Source: Sesamum alatum (Eukaryota > Streptophyta > Magnoliopsida > Lamiales > Pedaliaceae). Taken from it: a stretch of DNA of 64,000 nucleotides. The stretch lies in NCBI GenBank assembly GCA_034509735.1, contig JACGWO010000012.1, positions 11,017,983 through 11,081,982 on the forward strand. The letters are read 5' to 3'. Of the stretch, positions 10,900 to 20,965 are shown one piece after another (the first letter of the stretch is position 1; every line of letters begins with the position of its first letter). The translations under genes and the position numbers were made by a program. Under the pieces are notes generated by a model. That model searched no databases. It worked only from the letters and a program-made list of their open reading frames with translations, and was not told the DNA's origin.

Positions 10900-11580
10900 T
10901 TATACTCTTTGGTTGAATCTTATAATGCACGCACATTTTGAAAAATTATTCGATACATGCAGTGTCGGATATGTGTCGGATACAAACACGATTCGGATAT
11001 GCCTCGAACACGTGTCAGACACGGTATAGGCGTGTCTGAAAATTATAAAAAAAAAAGGACAGGCGTGTCCGACACATTTTGAAGGAGTGTCTAACACGTT
11101 TTGGACACATTTATGATTTTTTTTATAATTTAAAATTTTTTTGTACTATTTTCTTTTTTTAAAAAAAAAGAGTTTTAGACAAAATAAAAAAGAAGAAAAA
11201 TGATTCAATTATCTCAAACTAAAATTTTTGGGATGAAATTACTAAAGAAATCGAGAGATGATCATTATAATTTAACTAATTTGGATGATTATTGGTTTTC
11301 AATTGTACTTTTTAAAATAAACTGATTATGTATATTTTTAAAATCATGTATTTTGGTTAAAAATTTAGACATAAGACATGCTTATTTTATGTTTTATTTT
11401 GATATATTTCATATTTTAATTTTATGAGGAATTTTAGAATATATATATATATATAAAATATTATTTTTAGCCGTGTCAGTACCGTGTCGTGTCCTAAGTT
11501 TTTAAAATTTTCCGTGTCGCCATGTCCGTGTCGTATCGTGTCCGTGTCGCCGTGTCCGTGTCCATACATCGTAGGTTGAA
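10900..11580. repeat. GTGTC/GACAC-rich dispersed repeat
   Basis: Two GC-richer ends dense in GTGTCGGA, CGTGTC and GACACG words (about 10960-11110 and 11470-11570) flank an AT-rich centre. Several words occur in both orientations, so the ends may be terminal inverted repeats of a non-autonomous DNA transposon. I could not define exact ends or a target duplication. Confidence 0.5.
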
Positions 11581-11657
11581 TCAAATCAAATCAAATCAAA
11601 ATTCATCATATACTTTATGATAAGATTCATAGCTCTTATATATATATATATATATAT

Positions 11658-11932
11658 CAATAATCTTTTGGCTTAATGGTTAAAATTGAGGTCCCCATGA
11701 CCTCTAGGGTTATGGGTTCGAATCCCCATCAATATGTGGGATGATAGTCTACTGTATAGTAGGATTGTTCGTATACTGTTATAGTAAAAGGTTGTTTAGA
11801 TTTTATTTATGTAATATTGTTGATCAAAGTATAATTGTTGTCATTAATTGTCTCTATTAAATATTGATAGTTCAAAATGATTGTAATTGATTAACTTCAA
11901 TTAATAATATTTATCGTTTCACTTCAAAAAAA
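11658..11932 (+). mobile_element. tRNA-derived SINE
   Basis: An RNA polymerase III promoter is visible: box A-like TGGCTTAATGGTTA at 11669-11682 and a near-perfect box B GGTTCGAATCC at 11715-11725. The spacing is typical of a tRNA head. A non-tRNA body follows and the element ends in a short A-run (11926-11932). It is flanked by direct repeats CTCTTATATATATA (from 11633 and from 11933), as expected from target-primed insertion. About 275 bp. It would depend on LINE-encoded enzymes for mobility. Confidence 0.8.
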
Positions 11933-11948
11933 CTCTTATATATATATA

Positions 11949-14900
11949 TCTACATATATATAGCAAAATGATGGTTGACCAAATTGATTCAATTTTGACC
12001 AAATACTTTTTTCTGGTGTTTTTGAAATTTTTAATTGTCAAGAAAAAATCTCATTGGTTAGAAATATTATTTATTTTTAATATATTAATTATTTATTTTG
12101 TATTTATCCAGAATCTTATCTCCAACATTATAAAAAAATTGTCAAGAAAAAATTTTATTGGTTAGAAACATAATCTGTTTTAAATATATTAAATATTTAT
12201 TTTGTACTTATCACAAAGTCTTATATCCGAAATTATAATAGAATTTTTAATTATCAAGAAAAAATTTAATTGGTTGGAAATATTATTTTAATATATTAAA
12301 TATTATTTATATTTATCCAAATCATATCTCCAAAATTATGATACTATTTTAATTTTTGTATATCTTAAATCATTACCTCATGATCATTGTCTCCTTCACA
12401 ATTGTATTTAAACACTATGCATCTCCCATTTATTAGATAAACTCAATTCTACCAATTTTGTTCTGCATTAAATGATTTCAAAATTTAACACATCATATAC
12501 TTAATTCTTCTAATTGCTTTTTCTATGGCTCCAATGACATCTCACACTTTTCTATGGTATTCATTTATTTTTTTTCATGATCTTTCAGTTATGTTAATCT
12601 TTATCCTTTACTCATATACTTATGTCGATTAAATTTCAATATTATTACACTTATCTCATGTGGCTAAATTGATGTTTTACTCTTAATCATGACGTCGTTT
12701 TGTTTTTTATATATTACTTTTCATGATACTTAAAATATTGAAATAATAATCTATACCATTTTCTCATGTTCACTTTATTAAATAATAGTTTTAATATTTT
12801 ATTCCTATTATGGTGTTAATTTTCAGATTTCTATGATAATTGCTTGATTTGTTTTTCTACAAGAAGGGATAGATTTTTTTGGTGTTAATGATTAATATTA
12901 CTTGTAATATTTATTTGTATTATTCTACTTAAGTTATCATTTAGTTTTTTTCCTGGTTAAGTATGTACTCTTTCCCATCATTTATACACCAGATTTTTTG
13001 TTTCTATATATTATGGTTTCATCTATTAATTTTGTTTTATAGTTTACTTTCGTTGTTCTTTTTTATATGTATGATTCTACTTAATCTATCATTTAGTTTT
13101 TATTTCTGTTTAAGTATTTACCCTTTGTTTATTTTTATGCCAATTTATATATATCTTATAATATATATTATCATCTTTTCAATTTTATTCTACAGTTTAA
13201 TTTTGTTGTTCTTTTTCAAATTTCATTCTTTTTTTACAAGACAGAACATATTTCTTTAGTGTTAATAGGTACATATTTATTTCTTTGTATGATTCTACTT
13301 AATTTATCTGATATTTAGTTTATACTTCTATTTAAAATTTATTTTTTGTATATTTTTATACACCATTATATATTATAATTTCATCCATTAAATGTTTAAT
13401 TTTGTTATACTTTTTCAAATTTCATTTTTTTGTTTACTAATTATGATGTTTTACAAGATGGAAAGAATGATCATATTAATTAGTTTCTCGAACTATGTAA
13501 ATAGGATTCTACTAAATCTATGATCATATGGTTTGAAAGTCTTTACAATTTCATGTAAATATACGTATTTTCATGTGTTGCAATTCGAGCTCTTTTCAGA
13601 AAAAGTCCACGCGGTTATTTGAATTTTGTTTTCTTTTTTCGTATATTTTAATTTAATCAAAAATTTTGTAGAGATGTGTTAAATTAATAAGAGGTATATA
13701 GGTTAATTCAATAAAATTTTAAAATAAATTTTTTAACTATTTTTATTTATTCATAGTAAAACTATTATAAATTTACTTTTTGATCTTTAAATCTTTTTAG
13801 TTCATTGTACTAAACAATTAAAATTATCACTACTAATATATTAAATCTTTGAGATATTTATTTGTACATTTCAGAATATTTAAATAAATATCATTTTTTG
13901 ATATTTTAATTTTATAAATGAGAGATCATCAAATTCAACTAAATTGAATTTTTCTTTTTGGAGAAAAATAACTCTTTGAATTTTTGGAAAATCAATTATA
14001 TCATTATAAACACCTTTTCCTTTTGTAATTGGTCGAACATAACCAAAAAAAATAAATAAAAACCTCAAAGTTCACTAAGTTTGTAAAAATTTTGCAACAT
14101 ATATATAAATATGGTGAAAAGAAAACTTATTGTTTAATTAAATAAATAATTAATAAAAGAATTTATAAATAAAAAAATACCAATATTTTTTTTATTATCC
14201 TAAAATAAGGCAGGAATTAATAGTTGAAAATAAAAATTTGACGAATGAATTTTTTGAATTTAAGAATAATTTAATAAGTTATCAAAAAAATAACAATATA
14301 TTGTAAGGGGATTGTAGTAATTTCTTAATTTTTAACTTGAATTTAGCTCATTCTTTTGATAAATGAGATCTTATGTTGTGATTCGCTTTTTAAAAAAGGA
14401 AAAAACTATAATTTACATATTAGTAAAGTTATTACATTTAAACTTTTTAAGTCACTTGGTGCAAAACATGAACTATATAATAATTAATTACTTAGTTTTG
14501 TTGGAGATAAAGTTCCATATTTTATCCTTCAAAAGTCACAATGAAACATACTATTTGCCGTTTATACTTTACAGTGTCATATTACTTTCAAAAATCCCAA
14601 AAATTGAATAGGGATTAGTATGGTTAGCAAATTGCTCGAAGGCTATAGCATATTAATACGCCCTGTTTTTTTTATTTATTTTTTTGTTAAAACTTAGTAG
14701 TTATAATTGTCTACTTATACATTTCAATTTATTTTATATTGTAAATTTTTGCATGTTTTATCTTTTATGAGTTATAGTTTTTTTTTTCCCCTCTTGCTAG
14801 CCTTTTCTATTAATGTATTCAGGCTTCTAGAAAATAGTATGATAGATATTTGTTGTTTTAACTGTTGATTTATTTTTTTTTTCAACTCATTCTTTTGTTT

Positions 14901-15653
14901 TCACATTAATATTTCATCTTTTAGGATTTCTTTGCACCGATGAAAGTGTTTTTATTCTTAGGGTCTGTGATAATGTTGCTATATTTATGATTTAGTTGAA
15001 TTTAGTCATTTTAAGTTTATTTATTCTTAATGTATTTTGTCATTCATGATAATTGATTTACTCCTTATCTTTTTCGTTCAATATGATGAAAATATATTGA
15101 AAATTTGAAATTATTTTAACTTAATGTTTGTTTTTATCTTTCATCTTTTCTCTTCTTTTTTTTTTTACCATTTTGTTATCTTTCTTATAACTCATTAAAA
15201 GTGAGTTTTTATTTTTTCTTTATATTTTTTTTAATATGGAATATCATTTTAGATTTATGTATTTTAATAGAATTTTTTATGGAAGATGAACTATATAATA
15301 CAAAAAATATATTTAACTAATTCTTTATTTTTTATATTTTTGTATAAGGTTTAATGTATGCAAAAGGTATATATATATATATATATATAGTTAATAGAAT
15401 GTCATAATTATTTGAAAGTAATCCTCATATAATACAAATTTTAGTAAGTAAAAATTATATTATATATGTAGGAAAATATTTGTGTCAATAATAATCAAAA
15501 TAGATTAAAAATTCAAAACTACTATATTTTACCTATTAAAAATAAAATATTTATTTTACGTTAAAGATTTTTATAGGATAAAAACTTATAAAAATATTAT
15601 TTAATTAAAGAAACAAAAGTATATAACTGTGCATAGCACGGGGTCTATGCTAG
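11949..15653 (+). mobile_element. Probable non-autonomous Helitron
   Basis: The 3' end is convincing: a GTGC-ATA-GCAC hairpin, then ten bases, then CTAG at 15650-15653 followed by T. The 5' end is less certain: TCTACATATATATAGC at 11949 directly after an A. Both outer flanks are (TA)n tracts, as expected if a Helitron inserted between A and T of one microsatellite without target duplication. The ~3.7 kb interior is AT-rich, with diverged tandem segments around 12960-13450 (TTTTATACACCA... units). It has no Rep/helicase. Long stop-free stretches in it are F/I/L/S-rich low complexity and I do not call them genes. Confidence 0.5.
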
Positions 15654-15680
15654 TATATATATATATATATATATATATAT

Positions 15681-16350
15681 CAAAACGATCTTTTATTGCA
15701 AGTAAGTTAATTTTGACTCAATTCTTAATTTTTAAAATTTTAAAATTTTTAATTATAATAAAAAATCTTATTGTTTGGCTCTTTACAAAAAGTATTTTAA
15801 TTTTCATGAAAAGTTTTTTATAAATTTCTTGATACGAACAAATACCAACAAATTAGATTAAATAAATATGTGAGATCTCATCTTCCTAAACTTAAAAATT
15901 CCTTAGAAATAGGCCTTAATTGCAAGGATTCTCTATGAACTACTTATTTATTCCGCTATTTAAATCAAAATGAAGGCTTAAATTTTTTCTTCTTCTTTGA
16001 AATCCTCCAATTACCGTTTTCAGGTTTCCTCTTTTACCTAGCTGAATCTCCATATAATTTGTTGCTTTAATTTATTTGTATCATTATTTCTTTCTTCTAA
16101 TAATCGAGCATGCACTTACGATCAGTGGCAAAAAGTTGAATCTAACTTGACATTTAGATCATATTAGTATAATAGTCTACCCATTGAAGTTCTATTTTTT
16201 TTTAGTTTTTGAACTTTTTTTTATCCAATAATCTCTTCTTTGTTTTAAATTTGAGGTTTTTTTATAACTTCCAACACGAATTGAGTCCGTCAGATGTTAT
16301 AATATGGAAAACATCAAGTTTAGCATCTGATATAACATGTCAGAGAAAAT
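15681..16350. other. AT-rich intergenic DNA
   Basis: Begins right after a (TA)n tract at 15654-15680. No coding or element signals recognised. Confidence 0.4.
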
Positions 16351-16530
16351 TGCATTTGTAGTACCACAATATAGGAGTTTTTGCGAGTTTGATACCATAC
16401 TTTTTAAAATAACCAATTTTGATACTGTAGTTTATAGAGACTTGCAAATAAGGTATTTTACTTTCATTTTAGTCCCTAATCTTTGAAATAGTATCAGTTT
16501 TGGTCCCTAACCTTTTTCCCCAGAAATAAC
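16351..16530 (+). repeat. Left inverted arm around the viral fragment
   Basis: Contains GTACCACAATATAGG, then TTTGATACCATAC, AAAATAACCAATTTTGATAC and TAGTCCCTAA. These align in order with the reverse complement of 18826-19036, at roughly 70% by eye. The arms are low in coding potential and look like the ends of a fold-back or MITE-type element. Confidence 0.6.
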
Positions 16531-16817
16531 ACCCATACAATTCTTCGCTTGATCAGGCCCAACATGCTCCTGAAAATAAAATTAAGCCTCCATAAGTTCA
16601 TACCTTGGTTTGACCGCTTTGTCGTCGGGTATTCAAAGTTCTCGATTTTACGGACTTCTTACAACCACACTAACGCAATAGATGGTTCGTAGTTCCTTGG
16701 CTTCTTCAGCAGCAAACAACACAACCTATTTCATTTCCTACCTTAGGGCATAAATGTATTTGAATAACAAAGACTTGATAAAATTTTGGATGAACAATTT
16801 TGGATACAAGTCTTTAC

Positions 16818-16823
16818 TTTATT
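16818..16823 (-). terminator. Candidate viral poly(A) signal (AATAAA)
   Basis: Minus-strand AATAAA lies about 180-200 bases downstream of the candidate pararetroviral TATA/start region at 17.0 kb. In caulimovirids the poly(A) signal sits at about that distance after the transcription start and defines the terminal redundancy. AATAAA is common in AT-rich DNA, so the position is what gives it weight. Confidence 0.45.
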
Positions 16824-17018
16824 GAAGAAATGTTTGAGATATTACATAAATATTTAATCCTCTATAGAAGGAGACAACTTCTTAGCCTCTCATAGAGAAG
16901 ACGACTTGATTCTTTGGGGAAATCCCCATACACTGAAAAACTTAAAACTCAGAAATTTGAAAGACACTGCTTATTGTTTGAAGAGTTGGAGAAGTTTTCT
17001 GATCCTCCTCCATCTGCT

Positions 17019-17099
17019 TCCTATATCTCAATTTATAATGGTCCGCACTTCAAACCCGGAATCCAACCTTATTCCTAGATGACGTCACTATGTTCGTCA
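17019..17099 (-). promoter_or_regulatory. 35S-like pararetrovirus promoter remnant
   Basis: Read on the minus strand: TGACG (17099-17095), seven bases, then TGACGTCA (17087-17080), together an as-1-like pair that plant TGA bZIP factors would bind. About 40 bases further on is TTATAAATTGAGATATAGG, a TATA-box region. Paired TGACG motifs closely upstream of a TATA box are the layout of the caulimovirid pregenomic RNA promoter. It lies downstream of the coat-protein remnant in the same orientation. Confidence 0.55.
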
Positions 17100-17333
17100 C
17101 CTAATTTGGTTCTCCACTTTCCAGCTGTGATCATTATGGCTTGTCGGCCATGTGTTTGTCAGCTGGTGTCCTTTGCTTTTCTGATTGTTGGCGTTTTTGT
17201 TCTCTTCTGCCGATAATCTTCTTTTTGACACCGTCATCCTTTAAAAGAATTCCGATAGGCTATCTGAGGTTTGAAGCCTATCTCCTTCGTTGTAATTATT
17301 CTGACTCGGTTGAAGATCCATCCAAATTACTTT

Positions 17334-18828
17334 TTATTTCTTCCTCGTAGATGCTTTCATTTGAGGGAAGATCTTCGAATTGGTAGATTGGTACCAAGTC
17401 GCCGTAGTATACTGCATCAAGGATGTCATTCGTGGCTTCAAACTGTCGTACTTCACCATATTTTTGCGGGCAATCTGGAGATATATGTTCTTTTGCACCG
17501 CACGTCCAACAATTACAATCTTTGAAACTTTCATTGGCTCAAGTGTGGGCTTGCTAAAAGTTCTTCTCGTAGGGGTTCTTCTTGTGGACTTTGCTTCTGT
17601 TCGTCTTGATCCTTGGGATGAAGCCCTTGTTGGTCCTGTTCTTTGTCCAGATTTGTATGGTCTAGCCTTTGATTTGGACCACCATGATCTTCTTCTAAAA
17701 GAGGATTTTCTGGAACTCCTTGAGTAGGTGTCACTATTCTTCTTTCTCCTCTTCTTTAGCTCGGCTGATTCTCTTACAATAGTTGGAAAATCATTGTTAT
17801 CACAACCGAGAGGGGTTCGTTTGATTTGACCTCTCTGTCTCTTCATGTTCTTTTGGGCGGATGCTTGGTAACACCAATCCTTCAGTTTGTCTTTGAGGAA
17901 AGAGATCCTCCTTGCTACTGAATCTAGTTGTCCTGCAGGTACTTTGTATGATTGTATCAATATTTCCCTCCATGGGCTACAGATCTTTGCGAAGAACATC
18001 GAGGCAACTATTTCGGTTGCTACCCCGCTCTGAAAGAAATATTTGCGGAACCAATAGATATATTCATCTACTGCATAGATATTTATTAATTCAAGGCCAA
18101 AGAGAGTTTGTGAGTACTCTCTAGCCTTTTCAGCTCTACTTCCCTCCAAGTATCCGTTTATGATGAAGTGTATTTTGATCAACCTTCCGAGTCTTTCTGC
18201 AGTCGCACTTTTAGACTCTCCGGCTAAAATACTTGCTTTGGTGTCTTCTGGTGTATTATCTCATCTGACCTTCACAGAACCTTCCAAGGTTAACTCCAAT
18301 AACCTTATGAAGTTTTCTTTGTCGAGTTCCAATGTTCTTGCCGCAATCTTCATAGTTGCAACCCATTCATCTATAAACTTTTCAATCTTTCGGAAGTCAA
18401 TGATATCCAGGTTAAGTATAGTGCCATATGGATGTAAGGGCTGGAGCATGGTCTTTGCCCATGGTGTATTCTCAGGCACTCGTCATGGATTCCTTCCTGG
18501 ATTCTCCCTTAATCTTGTTCCTCACGAAAGTGGGGTTGGCGTTGGTGTGGAAATCATCACCTTCTCTCATCGGATGATCTTGTGAAGGATCATTTGAACA
18601 TGTACTTCCCATAAGAAAATTCTTTTTCTGTATTTTTAGAATGTTTAAATATTCCCTGTTTTCATTGTAATTCGAACTCTTGTTCAGTTCCATACTTTTA
18701 AAGATCTCTCCCATTAGGAATAAAATATCAATATGTAATATAAACAAACATTTCTTCAATAAACCTGGCTCTGATACCATTTTCATGCATAGGGGTGCTA
18801 AATCTGAAAATCTGGGCAAAGTTCGCAA
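17334..18828 (-). pseudogene. Endogenous caulimovirid coat-protein region (decayed)
   Basis: Minus-strand remnant of a plant pararetrovirus (Caulimoviridae) capsid. Three frame-broken segments occur in order: 18472-18828 (N-terminal, weakest), 18261-18479 and 17334-18182. The last carries a central capsid-like stretch rich in F, W and K, then a strongly basic R/K/S tract, as in caulimovirid coat proteins. A zinc knuckle of the C-x2-C-x4-H-x4-C type with the family's tryptophan is readable around 17455-17515, but in a different frame from the basic tract; an acidic tail follows it. Stops and at least two frame changes make it non-functional. No reverse transcriptase or movement protein is recognisable nearby. 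Which genus it came from cannot be told by eye. Confidence 0.7.
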
Positions 18829-19036
18829 AAAATAAATTTAGGGGACTAGAAATGATATTATCAAAAGATAAGGGTCGGTACTAAAACTGTCAATTTCCAA
18901 ACTAAGGTACTAAACTTACAACTTTCATAAACTACAATATCAATCTTGCCAGACTCCCCATTATATGATACTGAAATTGGCATTTTGAAAATTATGGTAT
19001 CGAAATTGCAAAGTGACCTATAGTATGGTACCTTTT
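18826..19036 (-). repeat. Right inverted arm around the viral fragment
   Basis: The inverted partner of 16351-16530: read on the minus strand it gives GTACCATACTATAGG, TTTCGATACCATAA and AAAATGCCAATTTCAGTATC in the same order. Just outside it a short direct repeat, ATTATGGTATGCACCCAA, occurs once complete (19060-19080) with a partial copy before it. Confidence 0.6.
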
Positions 19037-19079
19037 TTGCATTTGTGGTATGCACCCAAAAAATTATGGTATGCACCCA

Positions 19080-20480
19080 AAAAACTTGGTATATGAAATT
19101 CCTTATTTCGGTACGACGTTCTTCTCATTCATTTATTCTTCTTTCTATATTTGTGGTGTATGCTTTTTTGCAGATAATAGATGCTTGACGATTTTTTGTT
19201 TTTCATATGATTTGAAAGTTATGATATATGTGGTTGCATATTCTTTTTGATTTTCTAAATGTAGCAAAATAATATGTGGCATAAGTGTTCTTTTTCGTGT
19301 ATTTTCAATATGACAAGCACATTAATTTTATATCATTAATTTGCCATATTGTTGTTTTAATCTATTTATTAGATACATTCAAAAGATTTAATTGACAAGC
19401 CTTTCATAATTTTCGTGAAATTTTCTACCAGTGACCAAATATGAAAGTATGAGATTTTTATTTCAAGTATTTTTTCTTTTCTAGAGAAGTGAAAATATCC
19501 AGACTTCTTTTCTCTTATCTGCATTTGATTGATGTACAAAGATTGAATTGACTATCAAGAATTAATTAAAAATAAAATGCATTAGTTTATGTCAAAAGGA
19601 TATTTATTTAACGTAATACAATATTTTTTGCAGATGTTCAAAAAAATAATGCTCTTGCAATAAGTAGTTGTTCACTTGCATGTTTAATTAACAAGAAATG
19701 TCAAATCATAATGGCCCATATTATTCTCTTTGTTTTTGTATAATCATTTTGGTTTTTAATCTCAATTCACAAGTCACAACGTTACACTCTCATGCTATGA
19801 TTTGATTGTATGTATGTTGTCAAATTATTTTTGTATTTTTGTGTTGTTTTTTTCTGTAAATTTCTGAAAATGTATAATGGCTGGATTTGTACGGATTTTG
19901 GGATCATATGATTATAAATATTTGTTGGATATTTGTACGAATTTTTTTGTTAATTTTTGTTGGATATTTGATATAATTTTTGTTAATTTTGCTGTAAATC
20001 AGTGGGCAAAATTGAATATAGTTTCTGTAAATTAGTGTGTAAAATTTCTGTAATTTTTGTTGTTTTTTGTTAATTTTTGGGTAATTTTTATAAATGTAAA
20101 TATAACTGTAAATGTAGTTTGTTGGAATATTTGGATTATTAGGATATTGTGTAAATATGTGTTGGAATATTTTGATGATTTTTTTTATAAATTTCTGAAT
20201 CTTTTCATATTCTTACTGTAACTTTTAAGTATTTTCTGTAATTTTTAAGTATTTTTTGAAAATTTTCTGTATTTTTCTGAAGTTTTTTTTCTGTAAATTC
20301 TGTATTTTACCTGACAATTATTTTTCTATTATTTTAATGAAATTTTATGTTACTTTTAAAATATTTTCTAAAAATTGTCTAAAGTTTTTGGTAAATTTGA
20401 AGAAATTTTCATAATTTATGATTTAATGAAATCTATGTAAGTTTTAAGAATTTTGAAAATTATTTGGAATTTTGGGATTT
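19080..20480. other. AT-rich DNA with T/G-rich low-complexity tract
   Basis: From about 19860 the plus strand is rich in TTTTTGTTAATTTTTG and TTTCTGTAAATT words in loose tandem. No gene recognised. It may be the 5' part of the following CACTA element, but no left terminus was found. Confidence 0.4.
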
Positions 20481-20489
20481 AGTATAAGG

Positions 20490-20830
20490 ATATAGAAATA
20501 TATAAGGATTTAGTGTAATTTTAGGAAAGTATTTTGGGATTTAGTATACATTTTAGGAAATAATTGTAAGATTTAGTATGCATTTAAGGAAATAATTGTA
20601 AGATTTAGTATACATTTTAGGAAATAATTGTAAGATTTAGTATACATTTTAGGAAATAATTGTAAGATTTAGTATACATTTTAGAAAATAATTGTAAGAT
20701 TTAATATATATTTTAGGAAAGACATTGTAGGAAAAATTTCAATAATCTAGCATTTATCAGATTAATTTTGGAACTTAGTATACAATTTTGAGATTTAGTA
20801 TACATTTTAGGAAAGAACTTTGGGATTTTA
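20490..20830. repeat. Tandem repeat, ~31-32 bp units
   Basis: About six consecutive units of TTTAGTATACATTTTAGGAA followed by ATAATTGTAAGA, near-identical between 20570 and 20710 and more diverged on either side. Located just upstream of the transposase-like exons of the CACTA element. Confidence 0.85.
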
Positions 20831-20965
20831 GATAATTATTAGAAAAATTAAGATAACTAGTAGAATAATTATGAAATTTGGGGAAATTATCATTATTAAA
20901 AAATAAATTGATAATTATATTTTTTGTAAAATTTATACCACTAATATTTTGAAAAAAATTATAGA

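Noticed and set aside
11669..11730. Functional tRNA gene
   Set aside because: Box A and box B are good, but no full cloverleaf could be drawn, and the body, A-tail and flanking duplications identify a SINE.
12963..13259. Hydrophobic 98-codon open frame that looks like a membrane protein
   Set aside because: Composed of F, I, L, S and Y from T-rich low-complexity DNA; no family motif.
17141..17727. Plus-strand open frames opposite the viral remnant
   Set aside because: Antisense shadows of the capsid region; the minus-strand frames carry the family features.
20570..20710. Regular ~31 bp repeats as a CRISPR array
   Set aside because: No spacers between units, AT-rich plant DNA; an ordinary minisatellite.
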